A stretch of 64,000 bases of DNA, taken from contig NZ_JQFA01000002.1 of NCBI RefSeq assembly GCF_000763385.1, forward strand, positions 1,426,001-1,490,000. Direction: 5' to 3'. Made by a program: the position numbers and the translations under genes. This stretch comes from Leptolyngbya sp. KIOST-1 (GTDB taxonomy: Bacteria > Cyanobacteriota > Cyanobacteriia > Phormidesmidales > Phormidesmidaceae). The notes beneath the pieces are model-generated. The model did no database searches. It saw only the letters and a list, made by a program, of their open reading frames with translations, and was not told the origin of the DNA. Positions 46,447 through 54,659 of the stretch are shown one piece after another (positions within the stretch are counted from its first letter, which is position 1; the number at the start of each line of letters is the position of its first letter).

Positions 46447-47469
46447 CTAACCTCTGGCTCCTATGCCCCTAGGGTGCCCAGCCTGTCGCGGTGTTTGCAG
46501 ATCGCAGGTGAGGCTAGCCCACGGGGTAGTGCTGTAGCCGGGGGACGCATTTTCCGGCAGCAGGCCGCCCCGGTTGACCGGCATGAGCTGGCAGGTCTTT
46601 TCGAGGTAGTAGCCGCTGGGGCTGGCGGCCGGTCCCAGCCAGATCGCCCACAGCTTGAGGGTGTAGCCGTTGCCGTTCGACAGGGGCTGAAAATCGAGCT
46701 GCCAGAGCGAATCTTCGAGGGCGGTGCTATTGCCTATGGAGTTGCTGACCCGCTGCCGCATCAGCTGCCGCTGCCCCTCAAGGTTGAGCAGCCAGCGCTC
46801 TACCGAAGGCCAGGGCTTGTTGTCGACCTGTTCGCGCAGGGTCTCTTCAGCGATAGTTAAATGGTTGACCCCGGCCGGCAGGGCGATGGTCTGGCCCGGC
46901 AGACGGTAGACAAAGGCGCTGTTTTCCACGCTGTCGGCCACCAGGCTGGGGTAGTCGCGCACCCAGCTCTGGATGCGGAAGTAAAACTGAAACCAGCTGC
47001 TAAACAGCAGGCTGAGGCAGAACAGCAGAACCAGCTGCTGCCGCACGACGGGGGGCGGTTTTTTGAGCGACAGGTCCCAGCTCACCAGCTGCGGCACCGC
47101 AATCACCGCAAAGGACACCAGGGGCCAGAGGACCAGAGCAAGCTGGAGCCAGCGCCCCCCCCATGAGCCAAACAGAAACAGACACAGAATCGCCCCCGAT
47201 ACCCAGGGGGCAATGGGAATGCCAAAGAACCGAGCCCTGTTGGCCTCCAGCGCCCAGCCCACCCCGATCGCCAGGCAGATCCAGCTGATCGTGGCCAGCA
47301 GACCCACGGTAAAGGCGGTGGCGGCCACCAGGCGCGCCAGCAGCGACGTCAGCCACGAGAACAGGCTGAGGTAGATGACGGTCTGCCAGGAGAAGTAGCG
47401 CGGCGGCGTCAGCAGATCGATCAGTTCCTTAATCGTCTGACGCACAAAGGTCAGCAGTCCAATTACCAT
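46447..47469 (-). CDS. fraD: septal-junction protein FraD
   Basis: 340 residues. About five N-terminal helices (to ~190) are followed by a periplasmic C-terminal domain of about 150 residues (DSVENSAFVYRLPGQTIALPAG ... LTIAEETLREQVDNKPWPS). That is the Anabaena FraD layout, the plug-side component of septal junctions needed for cell-cell molecular exchange. Its start overlaps the end of fraC by 7 bases. The last ~15 residues are Gly/Arg-rich. Confidence 0.82.
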   Translation of the reverse strand: MVIGLLTFVRQTIKELIDLLTPPRYFSWQTVIYLSLFSWLTSLLARLVAATAFTVGLLATISWICLAIGVGWALEANRARFFGIPIAPWVSGAILCLFLFGSWGGRWLQLALVLWPLVSFAVIAVPQLVSWDLSLKKPPPVVRQQLVLLFCLSLLFSSWFQFYFRIQSWVRDYPSLVADSVENSAFVYRLPGQTIALPAGVNHLTIAEETLREQVDNKPWPSVERWLLNLEGQRQLMRQRVSNSIGNSTALEDSLWQLDFQPLSNGNGYTLKLWAIWLGPAASPSGYYLEKTCQLMPVNRGGLLPENASPGYSTTPWASLTCDLQTPRQAGHPRGIGARG

Positions 47470-48053
47470 CCCACCACCCCAGTCCGATTGACCAGCAGCA
47501 ACAGCACCAGAATGGCGGTGAAGCTGGCGGCGTTAGCCTGCAATACTGCCAGAGCCTGAGGCGAGTTGCCCAGCTGATCTTCCACCTGAGCCCGCCGCGC
47601 CCGCTCGTAGCGCTGGCGACGGTTGTCTTCGATCGCCTCTGGAGTGGTCTCCACCGGGGCCTGGCCCAGCAGCTGCAGCAGCCACACCAGACCCTGGAGC
47701 TTGATCCAGTAGGTGATAAAAAACGCGGCGATCGCCACCATCACCACCACCACCGGCAGCGATTCGCGCCAGCTGTTGCTGTAAAAGCGGTTAAACAGTA
47801 CGTAGCTGATCACCTGGCTGCGCAGGGCCAGGGGCAGCACCGCCTCGATCGCCAAAAACGCCACCCAGCCCAGGCTGGTGGCCAGCAGGTTGAGGGTGGC
47901 GGCGTACTGCATACTGGGACGGTAGCCCAACCGCAGCTGCTGGCGCAGTACCATAGCTTCGAGCACGATCGCCACCATCAGCAGCAGGCTCTGAAAGGCG
48001 ATCGCCCGCAGCGGCACGATGCCAAGTTCGGACAGTAGATCGTTGAGGGGCAT
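47463..48053 (-). CDS. fraC: filament-integrity protein FraC
   Basis: 196 residues from ATG 48051-48053 (MPLNDLLSELGIVPLRAIAFQSLLLMVAIVLEA). Three to four membrane helices, with LRLGYRPSMQYAATLNLLATSLGWVAFLAIEAVLP as conserved core and a C-terminal span. This matches FraC, septal membrane protein of filamentous cyanobacteria, in size and in gene order fraC-fraD-fraE. The frame extends 10 codons upstream, which is less likely to be translated. Confidence 0.84.
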   Translation of the reverse strand: MPLNDLLSELGIVPLRAIAFQSLLLMVAIVLEAMVLRQQLRLGYRPSMQYAATLNLLATSLGWVAFLAIEAVLPLALRSQVISYVLFNRFYSNSWRESLPVVVVMVAIAAFFITYWIKLQGLVWLLQLLGQAPVETTPEAIEDNRRQRYERARRAQVEDQLGNSPQALAVLQANAASFTAILVLLLLVNRTGVVGW

Positions 48054-48158
48054 AGGCGGGCGGCAAACCCCAGGGTATAGCAAGAGTTTCCTGGTGCACT
48101 ATCAAGGGTATAACCTCGACCCAGCTTTCGCTAAGATCTTGTAGCGGCCCCTCCTATA

Positions 48159-48190
48159 ACTACGCAATACGCAAACTACGCAATACGCAA
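48159..48190. repeat. 16-bp direct tandem repeat before the CobO-like gene
   Basis: ACTACGCAATACGCAA occurs twice in perfect tandem (48159-48174, 48175-48190), ending 5 bases before the ATG. It occupies the place of the ribosome site. Confidence 0.75.
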
Positions 48191-48195
48191 CACCC

Positions 48196-49326
48196 ATGGT
48201 TAGAACCGGCATTGGCATACGCACCGCTCAGCAGGGCAACGAGCGGCTGACGGGGCAAATTCACGTCTACGACGGCGAGGGCAAGGGCAAATCCCAGGTG
48301 GCGCTGGGGGTGGTGCTGCGATCGATTGGCCTGGGCATTCAGAATTTCTTGGAGAGTCGGGTGCTGCTGCTGCGGTTTCTCAAGGGGCCGGGCCGCACCT
48401 ACGACGAAGATGCCGCGATTGAGGCCCTGCAGCGGGGCTTTCCCCACCTGATCGACCAGGTGCGCACCGGGCGGGCCGAGTTTTTTGGGCCCGACGACAT
48501 CACCAAGTTCGACAAGCAGGAGGCCCAGCGGGGCTGGGATGTGGCTAAGGGCGCGATCGCCTCGGGCCTGTATTCGGTGGTGGTGCTGGACGAAATCAAC
48601 CCGGTGCTCGACCTGGGCCTGCTCGATATTGATGAAGTGGCCCGCACCCTGCGCCACAAGCCCGACCACCTGGAGATTATCGCCACCGGACGCGGTGCCC
48701 CCCAGCCCCTGCTGGATGTGGCCAACCTGCACTCCGAGATGAAACCCCAGCCCAAACCCGAAGGCATCGAGGGCATCGAGGGCATCGAGATCTACACCGG
48801 CTCGGGCAAGGGCAAATCGACCAGTGCCCTGGGCAAGGCGCTCCAGGCGATCGGTCGTGGCATCAGCCAAGACCTCTCCCACCGGGTGCTGATCATCCAG
48901 TGGCTCAAAGGGGGCAATGGCTACACCGAAGACGCGGCGATCGCGGCCCTGCGCAAGATCTACCCCAACCTGGTTGACCACCAGCGCTGCGGCCGGGACG
49001 CGATCGTCTGGCGGGGCCAGCAGCAGGAGATCGACTACGTCGAGGCCGAGCGGGGCTGGGAAATTGCTAGAACCGCGATCGCCTCCGGCCTCTACAAAAC
49101 CATCATTCTTGACGAACTCAACCCTACCGTAGACCTGGAGCTTCTGCCCGAAGAACCGATTGTTCAGGCGCTGCTGCGTAAACCCCGCGGCACCGAGGTG
49201 ATTATTACCGGGCGCTGCAAAAATCCCCCCGCCTACTTTGGACTGGCCAGCACTCACTCCGAAGTGTTTAACCATAAGCACTACGCCGAAAAAGGCATCG
49301 ACCTCAAGCGCGGCGTTGACTTTTGA
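48196..49326 (+). CDS. double CobO/BtuR-like P-loop protein
   Basis: 376 residues with two corrinoid adenosyltransferase-like units. Unit 1 has P-loop DGEGKGKSQVALG near residue 30 and VVVLDEINPVLDLGLL. Unit 2 has GSGKGKSTSALG near residue 200 and IILDELNPTVDLELL. Both end with a HSE motif (LHSEMK, THSEVF). CobO transfers adenosyl to cobalamin precursors; the tandem form occurs in cyanobacteria and its activity is not certain. A 9-base GGCATCGAG repeat (48763-48789, GIEGIEGIE) lies in the linker. Confidence 0.82.
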   Translation: MVRTGIGIRTAQQGNERLTGQIHVYDGEGKGKSQVALGVVLRSIGLGIQNFLESRVLLLRFLKGPGRTYDEDAAIEALQRGFPHLIDQVRTGRAEFFGPDDITKFDKQEAQRGWDVAKGAIASGLYSVVVLDEINPVLDLGLLDIDEVARTLRHKPDHLEIIATGRGAPQPLLDVANLHSEMKPQPKPEGIEGIEGIEIYTGSGKGKSTSALGKALQAIGRGISQDLSHRVLIIQWLKGGNGYTEDAAIAALRKIYPNLVDHQRCGRDAIVWRGQQQEIDYVEAERGWEIARTAIASGLYKTIILDELNPTVDLELLPEEPIVQALLRKPRGTEVIITGRCKNPPAYFGLASTHSEVFNHKHYAEKGIDLKRGVDF

Positions 49327-49367
49327 CCCCATAGCCTGCGGCATTACTCAAGCTATCCCAGACCGGG

Positions 49368-50084
49368 CTAATCTTGCTGGTAACGACGCGCGATCAGCCG
49401 CTCCTCGTAGGATCGCAACAGGCCGTGGTTATCTTCATCGCTGAGGCCGTAGTAGCCCATCTCCTGGTCGTAGAGGCTGGGGCTGTGCCGGGGCAAGTCG
49501 TGGTGGTGAATAGCTGTCTGGCGATCTTCCATGGTGGAACTTACGGTGAGGCGATCGCTCCCTGCCAGAGGCCCTATTCGTCGCAGATCGCCCTCATCGG
49601 CGCTCGTTGACCCAGTATTACCGAGGGGCGGCATGCGGCGCAGGTCGCCCGCCGTTTCGTCAGGTCGATCTTTAGAGCCGTAATTTTGGCCTAAAAATTG
49701 ACGGTTGGAGCGACCCTGAGCAATGGGTTGGTAGACTTTCCTGACTTGTGCTTCGTGGTGCTCGTCCACCACCATATCGTCATCATATTTGGGCAGATGT
49801 TCAACCTGTGATTTGGTCAAATCATCCACATAGACACGATTTTGATCATAGTCAAAGCGGGCCAAACCAATGGGCAGCAGCACAGTCTTACCAAAGATCC
49901 AGGGTCCGGTATCCACAACTAAGTAGCGAAAACGACCGGAGTCATCGACCAGCAAGTCTTTAGCAGAGCCCACCTTATCTTCACCCTGCGCGTAGACTGA
50001 GTAGGAGCCAATTCTATCCATTTGCCCATCCGCCAGGGTTTCGCGATAGTCAGGATAGTAATCTTCAAGTCGATGTAAAGGCAT
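49368..50084 (-). CDS. PRC-barrel protein lacking the DUF2382 domain (paralogue of 35887-36834)
   Basis: 238 residues. The first ~125 are almost the same as those of the 35887-36834 protein (MPLHRLEDYYPDYRETLADGQ ... WIFGKTVLLPI). The linker diverges, and the sequence stops just as DUF2382 begins (SYEERLIARRYQQD, then TAG). The upstream AAGGAGG ribosome site is also shared. Either a truncated copy or a PRC-barrel-only variant. Confidence 0.85.
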   Translation of the reverse strand: MPLHRLEDYYPDYRETLADGQMDRIGSYSVYAQGEDKVGSAKDLLVDDSGRFRYLVVDTGPWIFGKTVLLPIGLARFDYDQNRVYVDDLTKSQVEHLPKYDDDMVVDEHHEAQVRKVYQPIAQGRSNRQFLGQNYGSKDRPDETAGDLRRMPPLGNTGSTSADEGDLRRIGPLAGSDRLTVSSTMEDRQTAIHHHDLPRHSPSLYDQEMGYYGLSDEDNHGLLRSYEERLIARRYQQD

Positions 50085-50225
50085 GTAAGCCTCCTTAAGT
50101 TCATCGTTAAATAACTAGCTTATCGAGCCAGTTTTTCGCCTCCATCGCTCAAGCGGCAGGCAAGTCTGGCCTCAGCAGGCATACATTAGTCCAATGGAGC
50201 ACACTCAAATAGACAGCTACAGGCC

Positions 50226-51575
50226 GTGATGCAGACTGAATCGATTACAACCGATGTGGTGCTGGTGGGCGGCGGCCACACCCACGCCCTGGTGCTGCGG
50301 CGGTGGGGCATGGCGCCCCTGCCGGGGGTGCGGCTGACGCTGCTCAGCGACCTGGTGGATACGCCCTACTCGGGCATGCTGCCCAGCTACGTGGCCGGAC
50401 GCTACAGCTTTGATGAGGCCCACATTGACCTGCGTCCTCTGACCCGCTTTGCCCAGTGCCGTCTGGTAGTCGATCGCGCCGTGGGGCTCGACCTGCCCCG
50501 CCAGCGGGTGCTGTGCGCTAACCATCCGCCCCTCGCCTACGATGTGCTGTCGATCGACACGGGCAGTACCCCAGCCACACTGACGGTCCCCGGAGCCGCT
50601 GACTACGCCATTGCCGCCAAGCCCGTACCCGAGCTGCTGCGCCAGTGGCAGCACATTGTGGAAGCGGTCAAAGCCAATCCTCAACCCCCCCTCACGCTTG
50701 GGGTTGTGGGCGGCGGCGTGGGCGGTGTGGAGCTGACCATTGCCCTGCACGAGCGGCTGGTGGGGCTGCTGAGCGATCGCGGTGAATCGCCCGACAATCT
50801 CACCCTGCACCTGTTTCACCGGGGCGAGGAGCTGGCGGCTGAGCGCAACCACTGGACCCGCCAGCGCCTGGAGCAGGTGCTCAGGTCGCGCGGCATTCAC
50901 CTTCACCTCAATGAAGCCGTGGTCGCAGTATCGCTAGACGAATCCACTGGACAACGCCTGGTGCAGGGATCTTCGGGACTGACGGTGGGCTGCGATCGCC
51001 TCTTCTGGGTGACCAGCGCCGCCGCCCCCCCCTGGCTGCAAGCCTCGGGCCTCTCCCTCACCGACAAAGGCTTCATTCAGGTGGGCGACACCCTACAAAC
51101 CCTCTCCCACCCCAATGTGTTTGCCGCGGGCGATGTGGCCACCATGGTGAATCACCCCCGCCCCAAAGCCGGAGTATTTGCCGTGCGCCAGGGGCCACCC
51201 CTGGCTGACAACCTGCGCCGCTACATCCAGGGCCAGCCGCTGAAACCCTTTCGGCCCCAGCGACAGTTCCTCAGCCTGATCGAAACCGGCAACGGCAATG
51301 CGATCGCCGATCGCGGCCCCTTTTCAATCAAGTCCCCCCTGGCCCACCGCTGGAAAGACCACATCGATCGCAAATTCATGGCCCGCTTCCGCGATCTCCC
51401 CATCGGCCAGATGTCCTCCTCATCTTCCCCACCCCCCTCATCTTCCTCATCTTCCCCCCCTCCCCCTCCCCCCCCTGCGCCGGCTGCGGCTCAAAAGTCG
51501 GCAGTACCGCCCTGTCCGAGGCCCTGCGCCGGGTGCGGCAAGAGTTTCCCGAGCTACCCCATGAAGCCGTGCTGA
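50226..51575 (+). CDS. selD: SelD fusion, N-terminal FAD oxidoreductase part (frame lost in linker)
   Basis: NDH-2/pyridine-nucleotide-disulfide-type oxidoreductase domain of the cyanobacterial fused selenide, water dikinase. VVLVGGGHTHALVLRRWGM is the FAD-binding start, TLGVVGGGVGGVELTIAL the NAD loop, and FAAGDVATM the FAD end. The reading frame passes a Ser/Pro run (51411-51478) and then diverges to end at 51575 in nonsense. The SelD catalytic domain continues in the -1 frame. The real protein is probably one ~760-residue polypeptide, if the frameshift is a sequence error or is recoded. Confidence 0.88.
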   Translation: MMQTESITTDVVLVGGGHTHALVLRRWGMAPLPGVRLTLLSDLVDTPYSGMLPSYVAGRYSFDEAHIDLRPLTRFAQCRLVVDRAVGLDLPRQRVLCANHPPLAYDVLSIDTGSTPATLTVPGAADYAIAAKPVPELLRQWQHIVEAVKANPQPPLTLGVVGGGVGGVELTIALHERLVGLLSDRGESPDNLTLHLFHRGEELAAERNHWTRQRLEQVLRSRGIHLHLNEAVVAVSLDESTGQRLVQGSSGLTVGCDRLFWVTSAAAPPWLQASGLSLTDKGFIQVGDTLQTLSHPNVFAAGDVATMVNHPRPKAGVFAVRQGPPLADNLRRYIQGQPLKPFRPQRQFLSLIETGNGNAIADRGPFSIKSPLAHRWKDHIDRKFMARFRDLPIGQMSSSSSPPPSSSSSSPPPPPPPAPAAAQKSAVPPCPRPCAGCGKSFPSYPMKPC

Positions 51576-52504
51576 TTGGCCTGGATGCCCCCGACGATGC
51601 CGCCGTGGTCACTGTCCCCCCCGGTCAGGTGATGGTGCACACCGTAGACTATTTCACCGCCCTGGTCGATGACCCGTTTGTGTTTGCTCAGATCTGCCTC
51701 AAGCACTGCCTCAGCGACCTGTACGCCATGGGCGCGACTCCCTACACGGTACTGGCGACGGTGCAAATTCCCTACGCCACCCCGGTCAAACAGGCCGAGA
51801 TGCTGTACCAGATTCTGGCCGGCACCCACAAAGGACTCCTCGCCAGCGGCACTCCCCTGGTGGGCGGCCACACGGTGGTTGGGCCGCAGCTGGCCCTGGG
51901 CTTTGCCTGCAACGGGGTAGCCGAGCCCACCCAACTGCTGCGCAAGGGCGGCATGCAGCCGGGAGACAGGCTGATTTTGACCCAGCCCCTGGGCACCGGC
52001 ACCCTGTTTGCCGCCGACATGCAGGGCAAAGCCAAGGGGCGGTGGATCGAGGCGGCGATCGCCTCCATGCTCACCCCCAACCGGGCCGCCGCCGAGATCG
52101 TTCGCGCCCACGGGGCCACCGCCTGCACCGACGTCACCGGCTTTGGCCTGGCCGGGCACCTGCTGGAAATGGTGCGGGCCTCCGGGGTCACCGCTACCAT
52201 CAATCTCGACACACTGCCCGTGCTAGCCGGTGCCGCCAACACCCTAGCAGCAGGGATAATCAGCACCCTTCAGCCCCAAAACCTCCAGGCCGCTGAGTTC
52301 ATCGACCCCGTTGGCATCAGGCATCCCCTCTACCCGTTGCTATTCGATCCCCAAACTGCCGGGGGGTTGCTGGCCGCCGTACCCGCCCGCCAGGGCCAGA
52401 GCTGCCTGGCAGCGTTGCAGCGACAGGGGTACGATCAGGCGGCGATCGTCGGGGAGGTTACCGCCGCCGGGGGGCCCTGGCCGTTGACCCTGAAGCAGGC
52501 GTAG
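51476..52504 (+). CDS. selD: SelD selenophosphate synthase domain (-1 frame relative to 50226)
   Basis: From Cys codon 51476 (CAGCGSKVGSTALSEALRRV) to 52504. It contains the catalytic Cys/Lys start of SelD, LDAPDDAAVV, HTVDYFTALVDDPFVFAQI, ALSDLYAMGA-like (CLSDLYAMGATPYTVLA), GGHTVVGPQLALGF and GLAGHLLEM. This is AIR-synthase-fold SelD, which makes selenophosphate from selenide and ATP. A start at GTG 51533 would remove the catalytic CAGCGSK motif. No good start lies in this frame before it, so it depends on joining to the upstream frame. Confidence 0.88.
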   Translation, partial: CAGCGSKVGSTALSEALRRVRQEFPELPHEAVLIGLDAPDDAAVVTVPPGQVMVHTVDYFTALVDDPFVFAQICLKHCLSDLYAMGATPYTVLATVQIPYATPVKQAEMLYQILAGTHKGLLASGTPLVGGHTVVGPQLALGFACNGVAEPTQLLRKGGMQPGDRLILTQPLGTGTLFAADMQGKAKGRWIEAAIASMLTPNRAAAEIVRAHGATACTDVTGFGLAGHLLEMVRASGVTATINLDTLPVLAGAANTLAAGIISTLQPQNLQAAEFIDPVGIRHPLYPLLFDPQTAGGLLAAVPARQGQSCLAALQRQGYDQAAIVGEVTAAGGPWPLTLKQA

Positions 52505-52508
52505 CCCC

Positions 52509-54638
52509 TCAACGCTGTAGGGCTTGGGTAATCGTTGCGCCGTCGAGAGGCTGGGCAAACAGGTAGCCCTGGCCGTACTCACAGCCCAGCTCCAGCAAAA
52601 TATCGCGCTGCCGAGGGGTTTCAATGCCTTCGGCGGTCACGGCCATGCCCAGGGTGTGGCACAGATTGATAATGGCGCGCACAATCTCCAGTTTTTCGGT
52701 GTCGGTGGCGATGCCCTTAATAAAGGAGCGATCGATTTTGACCATGTCTATCGGAAACTGATGCAGGTAGCTAAGCGATGAGTAGCCGGTGCCAAAATCG
52801 TCCAGGCAAATCTGCACGTTGAGCCGCTTCAGCTCCGCCAGCATCGCGGCCGCTTCTTTTGCATTTTCAATAAATACGCTTTCGGTAATCTCGAGTTTTA
52901 AGTAGTGGCCTTCCAGCCCCGTGTCCTGCAAAATGCCCGCAAAGATTTTGACCAGATTGTTCTTGGCAAAGTGATTGCTCGACAGGTTGACGTTGATGGC
53001 TATGGTGGGGCTTGGCTCGGTGCTGTGAGCATCCCTAACGATGCCGCCATCTGCCATACCCCAGCCTCCCGTTCCCATCTGCTGCCAGGTCTGGAGCTGT
53101 TGGCAGGCCTGGCGCAAGACCCACTGATCGATATGGGTAATCACCCCAATATCCTCTGCCAGGGGAATGAACTGATCGGGAGAGAGTAGCCCTTCCCCCG
53201 GTTTCTGCCAGCGGACCAGGGCCTCCAGACTGGCCACCGCCTGGGTGTCCAGCCAGACAATAGGCTGGTAGTGAACCCGCAGTTGGTTGTGGGCGATCGC
53301 CTGGGTCAGGGCCTGCTCGCGCCGCATCAGCACTTGGGCCTGGTGGTGCATATCGGCATTGAACACCCGGTAGCTACCCTGGCCTTGGCGCTTGGCTTGG
53401 TACATGGCAATGTCGGCATCGCGCAGGAGATCAACCGTGCCCCCGTAGGGAATCGAACTCAGGACGATGCCGACACTGGCGCTGATAAAGAGGTCGTGAC
53501 CGTTGATGGCGAAGGGCTTTTTGAGCTCATTAATAATCCGTTCGGCACTGTAGCAGGCGGTCGTGACATCGGTCACACCGTCCAGCAAAATCGCAAACTC
53601 GTCCCCCCCCAGGCGGGCGACCGTATCAACGGACCGCAAACTCGCTTTCAGCCGCGGCGCTACCTCCACCAGGAGCTGATCGCCCACCAGGTGCCCCAGG
53701 GTGTCGTTGATAACTTTGAAGCGATCGAGATCCACCAGCATGACCACAAAGCCAAACTCCGGCGATCGCGCCTGGCGATCGACCGCCTGCTGTAGCCGAT
53801 CCAGAAACAGCGCCCGGTTGGGCAGCTGGGTCAGGGTATCGTGCAGAGCATTGTGCTCAAGCTGGGCCTCCATGCGGCGCTGGTTGGTGCTGTCGCGCAG
53901 GACCATCACCGCCCCTTCGGTTTGGCCGCGATTGTTGTAAATCGGAGCGGCACTATCTGCGACCGGGGTTTCATAGCCGGCGCGGGTCAGCAGCAGCACA
54001 TTGTCAGGCAGGTACACGGTGTTGTGCTCCCGCAGCGATCGCAGCAGCGGATTTTCGATCAGGGTGCGCGTCACCTCGTCGACCAATTGAAACACTTCGG
54101 CCGGCGATCGGCCAATGGCTTCGGCCTGGGCCCAGCCGGTCATCGCTTCAGCCACCGGATTCATAAATTTAATCAGGCCGCTGGCGTCGCTGGCGGCCAC
54201 CCCCTCACTGATGCTGTTGAGCACGGCCAGCAGCCACTGGCGGTTTTCTTTGAGGGTTTGCTCAAACCGGTGTTTGTAAAAGGCGATTTCGATATTGGCG
54301 CGCAACTCCCGGGCTTCAAAGGGCTTGAGAATATAGCCAAAGGGGGTCGTGAGACTGGCGCGGGCGAGGGTATCGTCGTCGGCGTAGGCGGTGAGATAGA
54401 TAACCGGAATGTCTAAAGCCTGGGTAATTTGGGCAGCGGCGGCAATCCCATCCACCCCATCGCTGAGGCAAATATCCATCAGCACCAGATCGGGGCCCAG
54501 GTCCAGGGCCGCTGCAATTGCCGCCTCCCCAGAGGTGACAATTGCAGGGACTTCGTAGCCCAGTTCGATGAGGGTGGCCTGCAAGTCCATCGCAATCACC
54601 ACTTCATCTTCTACGACTAAAATTACTTTTCTCTCCAT
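52509..54638 (-). CDS. receiver-PAS-GGDEF-EAL c-di-GMP regulator
   Basis: 709 residues. Receiver ~1-125 (VVEDEVVIAMDL, Asp in LVLMDICLSDG, Lys in YILKPF); PAS ~130-250; GGDEF ~265-425 with intact RLGGDEFAIL; EAL ~430-700 with ASLEALVRW and DDFGTGYSSLSYL. Both cyclase and phosphodiesterase signatures are intact, so it may be bifunctional. It follows the histidine kinase gene by 21 bp on the same strand and is a likely phosphorylation target. Confidence 0.93.
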   Translation of the reverse strand: MERKVILVVEDEVVIAMDLQATLIELGYEVPAIVTSGEAAIAAALDLGPDLVLMDICLSDGVDGIAAAAQITQALDIPVIYLTAYADDDTLARASLTTPFGYILKPFEARELRANIEIAFYKHRFEQTLKENRQWLLAVLNSISEGVAASDASGLIKFMNPVAEAMTGWAQAEAIGRSPAEVFQLVDEVTRTLIENPLLRSLREHNTVYLPDNVLLLTRAGYETPVADSAAPIYNNRGQTEGAVMVLRDSTNQRRMEAQLEHNALHDTLTQLPNRALFLDRLQQAVDRQARSPEFGFVVMLVDLDRFKVINDTLGHLVGDQLLVEVAPRLKASLRSVDTVARLGGDEFAILLDGVTDVTTACYSAERIINELKKPFAINGHDLFISASVGIVLSSIPYGGTVDLLRDADIAMYQAKRQGQGSYRVFNADMHHQAQVLMRREQALTQAIAHNQLRVHYQPIVWLDTQAVASLEALVRWQKPGEGLLSPDQFIPLAEDIGVITHIDQWVLRQACQQLQTWQQMGTGGWGMADGGIVRDAHSTEPSPTIAINVNLSSNHFAKNNLVKIFAGILQDTGLEGHYLKLEITESVFIENAKEAAAMLAELKRLNVQICLDDFGTGYSSLSYLHQFPIDMVKIDRSFIKGIATDTEKLEIVRAIINLCHTLGMAVTAEGIETPRQRDILLELGCEYGQGYLFAQPLDGATITQALQR

Positions 54639-54659
54639 GGTTTTAGTTAGCGACGATAT

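Noticed and set aside
51533..52504. separate SelD gene starting at GTG 51533
   Set aside because: This start removes the catalytic CAGCGSK motif that is present in the same frame just upstream, so an independent gene from this codon is unlikely.
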